Positions 8,322 through 16,038 of a stretch of DNA of 42,631 nucleotides are shown here, in pieces. How positions within the stretch are numbered: position 1 is the first letter of the stretch; each line of letters begins with the position of its first letter. Under the pieces are notes generated by a model. That model searched no databases. It was given only the letters and a program-made list of their open reading frames with translations, and was not told the origin of the DNA. The position numbers were made by a program, and so were the translations under genes. Source of the DNA: an uncultured Bacteroides sp. (lineage in GTDB: Bacteria; Bacteroidota; Bacteroidia; Bacteroidales; Bacteroidaceae); the NCBI GenBank assembly GCA_944320865.1, contig CALUJC010000029.1:1-42631 (forward strand), in the 5' to 3' direction.

Positions 8322-8420
8322 AGCTCTTTCTGTTTATGCGTTACAAATATTGTTTTGTGTTATTAGACGCACGAATGTATCAAAAAGTTGCAAAAGAAGC
8401 GAAGTTTTTTTCAAAAAGAT

Positions 8421-8451
8421 TTTGCAGTGTCGTTTTTCTTTGTGATTTTTG
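8421..8451 (+). promoter_or_regulatory. Promoter of the ROK kinase gene
   Basis: TTTG (8421-8424), 19-nt spacer, then GATTTTTG (8444-8451), one base off TAnnTTTG. Transcription should start near 8458, leaving a 35-nt leader before ATG 8493. Confidence 0.5.
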
Positions 8452-8492
8452 TAACCAATAATTAATAACCCATTAAAACAAACTACAATATC

Positions 8493-9473
8493 ATGAACTC
8501 AAACATGGAAAAGCCCTATGTAGTGGGCATTGATATAGGCGGTACGAATACCGTCTTTGGTATAGTAGATGCACGTGGCACCATCATTGCATCCAGTTCT
8601 ATTAAGACAGGCGCTTACGAGCAGGCTGAAGACTATGTGGACGAAGTGTGCAAAAACCTTTTGCCCTTGATTGTGGCAAATGGCGGTACGGACAAAATTA
8701 AAGGTATCGGTATAGGTGCCCCCAACGGCAACTATTACAGCGGTACCATTGAATTTGCCCCCAACCTGCCTTGGAAAGGCATTGTTCCTTTGGCTGCAAT
8801 GTTCGAGGAACGTTTAGGCATTCCTACTGCGTTGACCAACGATGCCAACGCTGCAGCCATTGGTGAAATGACTTATGGTGCTGCCCGTGGTATGAAGGAT
8901 TTCATCATGATAACCTTGGGCACAGGCGTAGGTAGCGGCATTGTCATCAACGGTCAAATGGTGTATGGACACGACGGTTTTGCAGGGGAATTGGGTCACG
9001 TCATCATGCGTCGCGAAAACGGGCGTCTCTGCGGGTGCGGCCGTAAAGGTTGTTTGGAGACTTACTGCTCTGCCACCGGCGTAGCCCGCACGGCTCGCGA
9101 ATTCTTGGCAGCCCGCACCGAAGAAAGCCTTTTGCGTACCATTCCCGCAGAGTCCATTACGTCGAAGGATGTATACGATGCAGCCGTGAAGGGTGACAAG
9201 TTGGCGCAAGACATCTTTGAATTTACAGGCAACATCTTAGGCGAAGCTTTGGCAGACTTTATTGCCTTCTCCAGCCCTGAAGCCATCATTTTGTTTGGCG
9301 GACTTGCCAAGTCGGGCGACTACATCTTCAAGCCCATCCAACGTTCCATTGACGAGAATGTGTTGCCCATCTTCAAAGGCAAGACTAAGTTGTTGATGTC
9401 CGAGTTGAAAGATTCTGACGCCGCTGTATTGGGTGCAAGTGCTTTGGGTTGGGAACTTAAAGATGTGAAATAA
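8493..9473 (+). CDS. ROK-family sugar kinase, probable glucokinase
   Basis: The protein has 326 residues; a start at Met5 is also possible. The N-terminal phosphate-binding motif is DIGGTNT (14-20), the probable catalytic aspartate is in TNDAN (117), and the second ATP loop is LGTGVGSG (142-149). The ROK signature follows: ExGH at 166-169 and the zinc site CGCGRKGC (180-187), with Cys180, 182 and 187. The enzyme probably phosphorylates glucose at C6 in the cytoplasm; N-acetylglucosamine or mannose kinases share these motifs, so specificity is inferred. No DNA-binding domain is present, so it is not a ROK repressor. It is monocistronic, with a promoter upstream and a strong terminator after it. 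Confidence 0.9.
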   Translation: MNSNMEKPYVVGIDIGGTNTVFGIVDARGTIIASSSIKTGAYEQAEDYVDEVCKNLLPLIVANGGTDKIKGIGIGAPNGNYYSGTIEFAPNLPWKGIVPLAAMFEERLGIPTALTNDANAAAIGEMTYGAARGMKDFIMITLGTGVGSGIVINGQMVYGHDGFAGELGHVIMRRENGRLCGCGRKGCLETYCSATGVARTAREFLAARTEESLLRTIPAESITSKDVYDAAVKGDKLAQDIFEFTGNILGEALADFIAFSSPEAIILFGGLAKSGDYIFKPIQRSIDENVLPIFKGKTKLLMSELKDSDAAVLGASALGWELKDVK

Positions 9474-9501
9474 CCTTCTCAATAGCATAAGTAGGCATAT
9501 T

Positions 9502-9565
9502 GGCCGGTATCGGTTTTCCGCACTTCAAAGGTTCATTTGTGCGGAACCGTGCCGGCCTTTTTATT
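9502..9565 (+). terminator. Terminator after the ROK kinase gene
   Basis: Long imperfect hairpin: GGCCGG...TTCCGCAC pairs with GTGCGGAA...CCGGCC around a loop near 9524-9538, followed by five T. Confidence 0.85.
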
Positions 9566-9630
9566 TCTCTGCTCATTTTGTTTTTCGCAAGAATGAGCTG
9601 CCAAACAATATTACTCCGGGCCGCTTTTTG

Positions 9631-9638
9631 TAACTTTG
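9631..9638 (+). promoter_or_regulatory. -7 element of the AraC-family regulator gene
   Basis: TAACTTTG is an exact TAnnTTTG match 15 bp before ATG 9654, giving a very short leader. No clear -33 element. Confidence 0.5.
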
Positions 9639-9653
9639 CAGAAGAAATAACAA

Positions 9654-10517
9654 ATGACAGATATGGAAACCAAGCAACTGACGGAAGAAGAACTCGGTCC
9701 CCTGAAGCTCATCTTCAATTACGAGAATGTGTTCTACAGTTTCTTTTATGACGATGTGGCCGCTTGCGTGCATCGGTCGCGCGAGTATGCCATGAACTAC
9801 GTCTGCTCCGGAGAGATGGTGCTGGACAACGGCGAGGAGCAAATCCACGTGGGCAAGGGCGAATGCGTCTTCATCCCCCGCGACCACCACATTACCTTAT
9901 ATAAGAAGCCGTGCAACGGCGAGCGTTATTGCGGCATCTTCCTGAGCTTCACGCGCCACTTCCTGCGCGAGATGTACGCCCAGGGCGGTCCTTACAAAGT
10001 GCCGGCCCATACGCCCAAGCTGAAGTCCGGCGTCATCAAACTGCCCCGGACGGCGGAACTCACCAGCCTGTTTTCTTCGCTCACCCCCTTCTTCGACCCG
10101 GAGGTGAAGCCGCAGGGCGACTTCATGCGCCTCAAGATGCAAGAGGGACTGCTGGCCTTGCTCCACATCGACAAGCGGTTCGCCCCCACGCTCTTCGACT
10201 TCAACGAGCCGTGGAAGATTGACATCCTGGACTTCCTAGACAAGAACTATATGTACGAGTTCACGCAGGAAGACCTGGCGCACTACACGGGCCGCAGCCT
10301 GGCCACCTTCAAGCGCGACTTCAAGAAAATCAGCGACCTGACGCCGGAGAAGTGGCTCATCCGCAAACGCCTGGAGGTGGCCTACGCCCTGATGCGCGAG
10401 GGAGGCAGGAAGATAGCGGACGTCTGCACCCAGGTGGGCTTCAAGAACCAGTCCCATTTCTCCGCCGCGTTCAAGCGGCAATACGGCGTCGCGCCCACGG
10501 CGGTGGCCGTTTCCTGA
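9654..10517 (+). CDS. AraC-family transcriptional regulator
   Basis: The protein has 287 residues; Met4 is an alternative start. The N-terminal half is a cupin-like sensor (MVLDNGEEQIHVGKGECVFI, then PRDHHITLY). The C-terminal ~100 residues form the paired HTH of AraC/XylS, with DLAHYTGRSLATFKRDFKKI as the first HTH and IADVCTQVGFKNQSHFSAAF as the second, including the canonical GFKNQSHFSAAFKRQYG. It likely responds to a small molecule and may control the lipoprotein hydrolase gene that follows in the same direction after a terminator and a new promoter. The ligand is unknown. The gene is GC-rich compared with the thr operon nearby. Confidence 0.9.
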   Translation: MTDMETKQLTEEELGPLKLIFNYENVFYSFFYDDVAACVHRSREYAMNYVCSGEMVLDNGEEQIHVGKGECVFIPRDHHITLYKKPCNGERYCGIFLSFTRHFLREMYAQGGPYKVPAHTPKLKSGVIKLPRTAELTSLFSSLTPFFDPEVKPQGDFMRLKMQEGLLALLHIDKRFAPTLFDFNEPWKIDILDFLDKNYMYEFTQEDLAHYTGRSLATFKRDFKKISDLTPEKWLIRKRLEVAYALMREGGRKIADVCTQVGFKNQSHFSAAFKRQYGVAPTAVAVS

Positions 10518-10545
10518 AAATTGAGCTTTCCAGCAATCGTCTTTG

Positions 10546-10580
10546 AGCCTCACAGCAAATGCGTTGTGAGGCTTTTCTTT
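10546..10580 (+). terminator. Terminator after the AraC-family gene
   Basis: Perfect 9-bp stem AGCCTCACA/TGTGAGGCT (10546-10554 and 10565-10573) followed by a T-rich run. Confidence 0.85.
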
Positions 10581-10588
10581 TACCTTTG
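10581..10588 (+). promoter_or_regulatory. -7 element of the lipoprotein hydrolase gene
   Basis: TACCTTTG is an exact TAnnTTTG match directly after the terminator. The leader to ATG 10623 is about 28 nt, which argues against any start upstream of 10581. Confidence 0.6.
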
Positions 10589-10622
10589 CCGGTGCAAACC
10601 GACACTGAAAACAAGAAACCGT

Positions 10623-11705
10623 ATGAACAGATTATTTACCACCGCCCTCTGCCTCTCCCTCCTCCTCGCCTCCTGCGGCAGGAAGGACGGGCAAGAACCG
10701 GACAATCAACCCGTTAAAACCAATAACACAATGGAAGAACAACTGACACTGACCCAAGAGTGGGACAAGGTATTCCCACAGAGTGACAAGGTGAACCACA
10801 CGAAAATCACCTTCCACAACCGCTACGGCATCACCCTGGCCGCCGACCTCTACATCCCCAAGGACGCCACGAGCCGGCTGCCCGCCATCGCCGTCTGCGG
10901 CCCGTTCGGTGCCGTGAAGGAGCAAGTGTCCGGCCGCTACGCGCAGACGTTGGCCGAACGCGGCTTCCTGACCCTCGCCTTCGACCCCTCCTTCACCGGC
11001 GAGAGTGGCGGACAACCCCGCTATGTGGCTTCGCCCGACATCAACACCGAGGACTTCTGCGCCGCCATCGACTACCTCTCCACGCGCCCCGATGTAAATC
11101 CTGAACAAATAGGCATCCTCGGCGTGTGCGGCTGGGGAGGCTTTGCGGTGAACGCTGCCGCCATCGACACACGCATCAAGGCCACGGTGGCCGTCACGAT
11201 GTACGATATGACCCGCGTCACCGCCAAGGGCTACAACGATGCCGCCGACAACGCCGACGCCCGCCACGCGATGAGGCAGCAGCTCAACGCCCAGCGCACC
11301 GAGGACTACCGCAACGGCACCTACGCCCTGGCCGGAGGCATACCGGACACGCTGCCCGCCGATGCCCCGCAATTTATGAAGGACTATCACGCCTTCTACA
11401 AGACCCCGCGCGGCTACCACAAACGCTCCCTCGGTTCCAATGGCGGGTGGAACGTGACGTCCTCGCTCTCGCTCATCAACCAGCCCATCCTGGCCTATGC
11501 CCCGGAAATCCGCAGCGCCGTCCTCCTCGTCCACGGCGAGAAGGCCCACTCCCGCTACTTCAGTGAGACCGTCTACAAGGAATTGAAGGGCGACAACAAG
11601 GAGCTGCTCATCGTGCCCGGCGCCGTGCATACGGACCTGTATGACAACCTGGAGAAGATTCCGTTCGACCGGATAGAAGGGTTCTTCCGCACGCATCTGA
11701 AGTAA
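10623..11705 (+). CDS. Lipoprotein alpha/beta hydrolase with a cysteine nucleophile elbow
   Basis: The protein has 360 residues. The signal peptide ends in the lipobox LLASC (Cys18), so it should be membrane-anchored. The rest is an alpha/beta hydrolase fold: the oxyanion region VCGPFGAVKE, the ESGG segment at 127-130, and a nucleophile elbow GVCGWGG with Cys169 where most hydrolases have serine. A late GAVHTDLY supplies the probable catalytic His336. Cysteine at the elbow is known in dienelactone hydrolases and in the YcjY-like group, which this resembles most. The substrate is unknown. An inverted repeat with a T-run follows. It may be regulated by the adjacent AraC protein (inference from position). 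Confidence 0.82.
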   Translation: MNRLFTTALCLSLLLASCGRKDGQEPDNQPVKTNNTMEEQLTLTQEWDKVFPQSDKVNHTKITFHNRYGITLAADLYIPKDATSRLPAIAVCGPFGAVKEQVSGRYAQTLAERGFLTLAFDPSFTGESGGQPRYVASPDINTEDFCAAIDYLSTRPDVNPEQIGILGVCGWGGFAVNAAAIDTRIKATVAVTMYDMTRVTAKGYNDAADNADARHAMRQQLNAQRTEDYRNGTYALAGGIPDTLPADAPQFMKDYHAFYKTPRGYHKRSLGSNGGWNVTSSLSLINQPILAYAPEIRSAVLLVHGEKAHSRYFSETVYKELKGDNKELLIVPGAVHTDLYDNLEKIPFDRIEGFFRTHLK

Positions 11706-11727
11706 GAAATGAGCGCTTGTTTTTTGA

Positions 11728-11765
11728 CGCGGTTTATACGGATTTCCGTATGGCCGCGCTTTTTG
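11728..11765 (+). terminator. Terminator after the hydrolase gene
   Basis: CGCGG...ATACGGA pairs with TCCGTAT...CCGCG around a TT loop, followed by five T. The stem is long, with a small internal bulge. Confidence 0.85.
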
Positions 11766-11926
11766 TATCTAACAATGTCGTTCTTTCATGGCAGCCATAT
11801 TGCTTTTTTTGAAAAGAATCAAGGAAAAACAGCCTAAAAAAGCATATTAGACGAGGAAAGACAAGGCATTTTTGTTTTTTATCGCAAAAAAGTCACAAAA
11901 AGTGATAGATTGAATATTTTTATTAT

Positions 11927-11934
11927 TACTTTTG
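11927..11934 (+). promoter_or_regulatory. -7 element of the threonine operon
   Basis: TACTTTTG is an exact TAnnTTTG match, 38 bp before the leader-peptide ATG at 11973 and about 250 bp before thrA. The long untranslated leader this implies is what attenuation needs. No good -33 element is visible. The stretch 11766-11926 is A/T-rich and otherwise featureless. Confidence 0.55.
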
Positions 11935-11972
11935 CGACACTTATCTAACATAAAAAGCGGAAACGCACCATA

Positions 11973-12038
11973 ATGATGAAAAGATACTATTCATATAACG
12001 TCACATCCATGACAACCATGACAACCCTTCGGGGTTAG
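11973..12038 (+). CDS. Threonine-operon leader peptide (21 residues)
   Basis: A short frame from ATG 11973 (or 11976) to TAG 12036-12038. It contains five threonines and four methionines in 21 codons, with the run TSMTTMTTL just before the stop. Threonine and methionine are both end products of the pathway whose first enzyme is encoded downstream. The position, between the -7 element and thrA, and the regulatory codons match thr leader peptides such as E. coli ThrL in logic, not in sequence. The stop overlaps a UUCG-tetraloop hairpin. Confidence 0.8.
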   Translation: MMKRYYSYNVTSMTTMTTLRG

Positions 12039-12150
12039 GGAGTAGTATTTGTGTTTCTGCGCGTCACACTGTTTTTTTAGTATTTTCCCCTTGTCTGGGG
12101 GATGGGAATGGAAAAGCCCGAGCCGGGCAACCGTTTCTGCCCAATATTTT
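12023..12150 (+). promoter_or_regulatory. Putative thr attenuator with alternative hairpins
   Basis: AACCC-TTCG-GGGTT (12023-12036) overlaps the end of the leader peptide. Further on are CCCC-N6-GGGG (12087-12100), GCCCG-AGC-CGGGC (12116-12128) and GGGCA-N8-TGCCC (12125-12142). The last two share bases and exclude each other. The final one is followed by AATATTTT and is the likeliest terminator; the seven-T run at 12072-12078 is another candidate, but with only a weak stem. Which pairings are used cannot be settled by eye. Confidence 0.55.
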
Positions 12151-12185
12151 CCAATATTCATGTCAAATTTAAAAAGACCTATATA

Positions 12186-14618
12186 ATGAAAGTCATGAAA
12201 TTCGGCGGGACGTCTGTAGGTTCCGCGAGCAGTATCCTTAGCGTCAAGAAAATTGTAGAAGCCCAAAACGAACCGGTCATCATCGTGGTATCGGCTTTAG
12301 GTGGTATTACCGACAAACTGATAAGCACATCACGCATAGCAGCATCGGGCGATGCTTCTTACGAAAACGAATTCCGGAAAATAGTGTACCGCCATGTGGA
12401 AATGGTCAAAGAAATTTTTCCGGCAGGCGAAGAACAAATGGCCTTGCAACGGCAAGTAGGCGAGCTACTCAATGAATTGAAAGACATTTTTCAAGGCATT
12501 TATTTGATAAAAGACCTCTCGCAAAAAACTTCGGACACGGTGGTGAGCTATGGTGAACGCCTGTCTTCACTGATTGCTTCGAGGTTGACTGGGGCGGAAT
12601 ACTTGGACTCTCGCCAGTTCATCAAGACTGAAAAGAAATACTCCAAGCATGTACTTGATGCAGAATTGACCAATCGCTTGGTGCGCGAAGCGTTTAGCAA
12701 CAGGTCAAAGCGCGTCCTAGTACCAGGTTTCATTGCTACGGACAAGAACACTGGCGTGGTGACCAACCTGGGGCGCGGTGGCTCGGACTATACTGCCGCT
12801 ATCATTGCTGCCGCATTGGGTGCCGACAGCCTGGAGATATGGACAGACGTAGATGGATTTATGACTGCTGACCCGCGTGTCATTTCGACTGCTTATACTA
12901 TTAATGAATTGAGTTATGTGGAGGCCACTGAACTTTGTAACTTCGGTGCCAAAGTGGTTTATCCGCCTACCATTTACCCGGTGTGCCATAAGAATATACC
13001 TATATTGATAAAGAATACATTCAATCCAACGGGTACGGGCACCATCATCAAGCAAGAGGTGAGCAATCCGCAAAGCAAAGCCATCAAGGGTATTTCGTCC
13101 ATCAATGACACTAGCCTTATTACCGTACAAGGCTTGGGTATGGTAGGAGTCATCGGCGTGAACTACCGCATCTTCAAGGCGTTGGCTAAGAACGGTATCA
13201 GTGTGTTCTTGGTATCACAGGCTTCTTCAGAGAACTCTACCTCCATCGGTGTACGCAATGCTGATGCTGATTTGGCATGCGAGGTGCTGACCGAAGAATT
13301 TGCCAAAGAAATAGAAATGGGCGAAATCTCCCCCATCCAGGCGGAGAAAGACTTAGCCACCGTAGCCATTGTAGGCGAGAATATGAAACATACACCGGGT
13401 ATCGCCGGCAAGCTATTCGGCACGTTAGGTCGTAACGGTATCAACGTCATTGCCTGTGCACAAGGAGCTTCGGAAACCAACATATCGTTTGTAGTAGACA
13501 GCCGTTATCTGCGCAAGTCATTGAACGTGATACACGACTCGTTTTTCCTGTCCGAATATCAGGTACTGAACCTGTTTATCTGTGGTATAGGCACCGTAGG
13601 TGGCAGTCTGATACAGCAAATACACAGCCAACGGCAGAAACTGATGCAAGAGAACGGATTGCAACTGAATGTGGTGGGCATTGCCGATGCTACCAAAGCT
13701 ATGTTTGCACGTGAAGGTTTTGACTTGGCACACTTTCACGAAGAACTGCAGGACAAAGGGAAAAAGAGTACTACTGAAACGCTTCGCAAGGAAATCATCG
13801 GAATGAACATTTTCAATTCTGTTTTTGTGGACTGTACTGCAAGCCCCGAAGTAGCTTCATTATATAAAGACTTCCTGCAACATAATATATCGGTAGTGGC
13901 TGCCAACAAGATTGCCGCCTCGTCAGAATATGAGAACTACCGTGAGTTGAAACAAATAGCCCGCCAACGTGGCGTAAAATTCTTGTTTGAAACCAACGTG
14001 GGTGCAGGGTTGCCGGTAATAAACACCATTAATGACCTGGTGCATAGCGGTGATAAAATCCTGAAGATTGAAGCTGTATTGAGCGGTACGTTGAACTATA
14101 TTTTCAACAAAATCAGTGCTACCGTTCCCTTTAGCAAAACCATCCGCATGGCTCAAGAGGAACATTACTCTGAGCCGGATCCACGCATCGACCTCAGCGG
14201 CAAAGATGTTATTCGCAAGCTGGTCATCTTGGCACGTGAGGCCGGCTACCGGCTGGAGCAGAGTGATGTAGAAAAACATTTGTTTGTGCCCGATAATTTC
14301 TTTGAAGGCTCATTGGAAGATTTTTGGAAGAAAGTGCCCACCCTTGACGCGGATTTTGAAGCCCGCCGGAAAGTGCTTGAGGCTGAGCATAAGCACTGGC
14401 GTTTCGTGGCTCGGCTGGAGAACGGGAAAGCTTCCGTCGGCTTGGAGGAAGTGGAAGCTACCCATCCTTTCTATGCCTTGGAAGGCAGCAACAACATCAT
14501 TCTGCTTACCACAGAGCGTTATCGCGAATACCCCATGATGATACAAGGCTATGGAGCGGGAGCAGGCGTAACGGCTGCAGGTGTATTTGCCGACATTATG
14601 AGCATAGCAAATGTTTAA
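12186..14618 (+). CDS. thrA: Bifunctional aspartokinase / homoserine dehydrogenase
   Basis: The protein has 810 residues from ATG 12186; an in-frame ATG at 12102 would add 28 unrelated residues overlapping the attenuator. Aspartokinase domain, about 1-295: KFGGTSVGS (5-13), SYGER (121-125), GRGGSDYTA (196-204). Two ACT regulatory domains, about 305-460, should bind threonine. Homoserine dehydrogenase, about 461-810: NAD(P) site GIGTVGGS (467-474), SGTLNYIF (633-640) and the substrate/catalytic stretch EPDPRIDLSGKDV (663-675). It catalyses the first and third steps from aspartate to threonine and methionine. The fusion and size match E. coli ThrA. It is the first structural gene of the thr operon, 20 bp ahead of apgM. 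Confidence 0.96.
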   Translation: MKVMKFGGTSVGSASSILSVKKIVEAQNEPVIIVVSALGGITDKLISTSRIAASGDASYENEFRKIVYRHVEMVKEIFPAGEEQMALQRQVGELLNELKDIFQGIYLIKDLSQKTSDTVVSYGERLSSLIASRLTGAEYLDSRQFIKTEKKYSKHVLDAELTNRLVREAFSNRSKRVLVPGFIATDKNTGVVTNLGRGGSDYTAAIIAAALGADSLEIWTDVDGFMTADPRVISTAYTINELSYVEATELCNFGAKVVYPPTIYPVCHKNIPILIKNTFNPTGTGTIIKQEVSNPQSKAIKGISSINDTSLITVQGLGMVGVIGVNYRIFKALAKNGISVFLVSQASSENSTSIGVRNADADLACEVLTEEFAKEIEMGEISPIQAEKDLATVAIVGENMKHTPGIAGKLFGTLGRNGINVIACAQGASETNISFVVDSRYLRKSLNVIHDSFFLSEYQVLNLFICGIGTVGGSLIQQIHSQRQKLMQENGLQLNVVGIADATKAMFAREGFDLAHFHEELQDKGKKSTTETLRKEIIGMNIFNSVFVDCTASPEVASLYKDFLQHNISVVAANKIAASSEYENYRELKQIARQRGVKFLFETNVGAGLPVINTINDLVHSGDKILKIEAVLSGTLNYIFNKISATVPFSKTIRMAQEEHYSEPDPRIDLSGKDVIRKLVILAREAGYRLEQSDVEKHLFVPDNFFEGSLEDFWKKVPTLDADFEARRKVLEAEHKHWRFVARLENGKASVGLEEVEATHPFYALEGSNNIILLTTERYREYPMMIQGYGAGAGVTAAGVFADIMSIANV

Positions 14619-14638
14619 CAGACAAGAAGAAAAGCCTT

Positions 14639-15853
14639 ATGAAACATATCATTATTTTAGGAGACGGTATGGCAGATTGGCCTGTGCCTTCATTGGGTGG
14701 GAAGACCTTGCTGCAAGCTGCCCGGACTCCCAACATGGATAACTTGGCACGTATGGGACGCACGGGCAAGCTCATTACGGTGGCACCCGGATTCCACCCG
14801 GGCAGCGAAGTAGCAAATATGTCTGTTATGGGCTATAACCTGCCACGTGTGTACGAAGGACGCGGACCACTGGAAGCAGCCAGTATAGGCATCGACTTGA
14901 AACCCGGCGAAATGGCCATGCGCTGCAACTTGGTTTGCATTGAAGGTGACATCATCAAAAACCATTCGGCTGGGCACATCACCACAGAAGAAGCTGATGT
15001 GTTGATTAAATTCTTGCAAGAACAATTGGGCGACGAGCGCATACATTTTTATACCGGCGTGCAATACAGGCATCTGCTCGTGGTGAAAGGCGGTGACAAG
15101 CGGTTAGGTTGCACTCCGCCCCACGATGTCCCCTTGAAACCTTTCCGCCCCTTGTTGATAAAGCCCGAGTGTCCTGAGGCGCAAGAGACGGCTGACCTGC
15201 TGAATGACCTCATCCTACGCTCGCAGGCATTGCTGAACAACCATCCTGTCAATCTGAAACGAATGGCAGAAGACAAAGACCCTGCCAACAGTATTTGGCC
15301 TTGGAGTCCGGGCTACCGCCCACAGATGGAACGTTTGTCCGACCGATTCCCACAAATAAAACGCGGGGCAGTCATTTCGGCAGTCGATTTGATAAATGGC
15401 ATCGGGTACTATGCCGGCTTGCGGCGCATCAATGTGGAAGGTGCGACAGGGTTGTATGACACCAACTACGAAAACAAGGTATCTGCCGCACTCGAAGCCT
15501 TGCGTACAGATGACTTTGTCTATCTGCATATTGAAGCAAGTGATGAGGCCGGACATGAGGGCGACGTTCCGCTCAAAATAATGACTATAGAAAATCTGGA
15601 CAAACGTGTCGTCGGCCCCATCTATCAAGCCATTAAAGATTGGAACGAACCTGTGGCCATAGCTGTGCTGCCCGATCATCCCACCCCCTGTGAACTGCGC
15701 ACACACACCGCTGAGCCTGTTCCCTTCCTCATCTGGTATCCGGGTATAACTCCCGATGAAGTGCAAACGTTTGATGAAGTGGCCGCCCTGCAAGGCGCCT
15801 ACGGACTGATGAAGGAGGACGAATTCATCAATGCCTTTATGGTGGCAGGCTGA
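14639..15853 (+). CDS. apgM: ApgM-type phosphoglycerate mutase-like protein, probable homoserine kinase
   Basis: This 404-residue protein of the alkaline-phosphatase superfamily is similar to archaeal cofactor-independent phosphoglycerate mutase (COG3635). Metal and catalytic residues are in place: Asp9 in GDGMADWP, Ser62 in NMSVMGY, Asp302/His306 in SDEAGHEGD, and Asp346-His347 with His356 in PDHPTPCELRTH. It lies between thrA and thrC where ThrB would be expected, and no GHMP-type homoserine kinase is seen. Comparative-genomic work has proposed this family as the replacement homoserine kinase in such operons. By sequence alone it could be a mutase; the operon context makes homoserine phosphorylation the better guess. 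A 24-bp palindromic array starts 7 bp after its stop. Confidence 0.88.
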   Translation: MKHIIILGDGMADWPVPSLGGKTLLQAARTPNMDNLARMGRTGKLITVAPGFHPGSEVANMSVMGYNLPRVYEGRGPLEAASIGIDLKPGEMAMRCNLVCIEGDIIKNHSAGHITTEEADVLIKFLQEQLGDERIHFYTGVQYRHLLVVKGGDKRLGCTPPHDVPLKPFRPLLIKPECPEAQETADLLNDLILRSQALLNNHPVNLKRMAEDKDPANSIWPWSPGYRPQMERLSDRFPQIKRGAVISAVDLINGIGYYAGLRRINVEGATGLYDTNYENKVSAALEALRTDDFVYLHIEASDEAGHEGDVPLKIMTIENLDKRVVGPIYQAIKDWNEPVAIAVLPDHPTPCELRTHTAEPVPFLIWYPGITPDEVQTFDEVAALQGAYGLMKEDEFINAFMVAG

Positions 15854-15859
15854 GCCGGA

Positions 15860-15989
15860 TTTAGAGGGTCCTCTAAACGTTCCTTTAGAGGGGGCTCTAA
15901 ACGCTCTTTTAGAGGGTCCTCTAAACGCTCTTTTAGAGGGGTCTCTAAACGTTCCTTTAGAGGGTCCTCTAAATAATCCTTTAGAGGGG
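15860..15989. repeat. Intra-operon palindromic tandem array, 24-bp period, five full units plus a partial
   Basis: Units start at 15860, 15884, 15908, 15932 and 15956, with a partial unit at 15980. All five full units keep TTTAGAG/CTCTAAA arms around a 4-nt centre that varies (GGTC, GGGG, GGTC, GGGT, GGTC); with GGTC the stem extends to 8 bp. Linkers are CGTTCC or CGCTCT, and TAATCC in the last full unit. The array fills most of the apgM-thrC gap, so in a polycistronic mRNA it would form a row of hairpins. Confidence 0.95.
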
Positions 15990-16038
15990 AACATCCGAAT
16001 CAGCCATTTATTTTAATTTATTTTATATTTCTGTCTAT

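Noticed and set aside
12102-12185. N-terminal extension of ThrA from the ATG at 12102
   Set aside because: It overlaps the attenuator hairpins, and the family core begins exactly at the ATG 12186.
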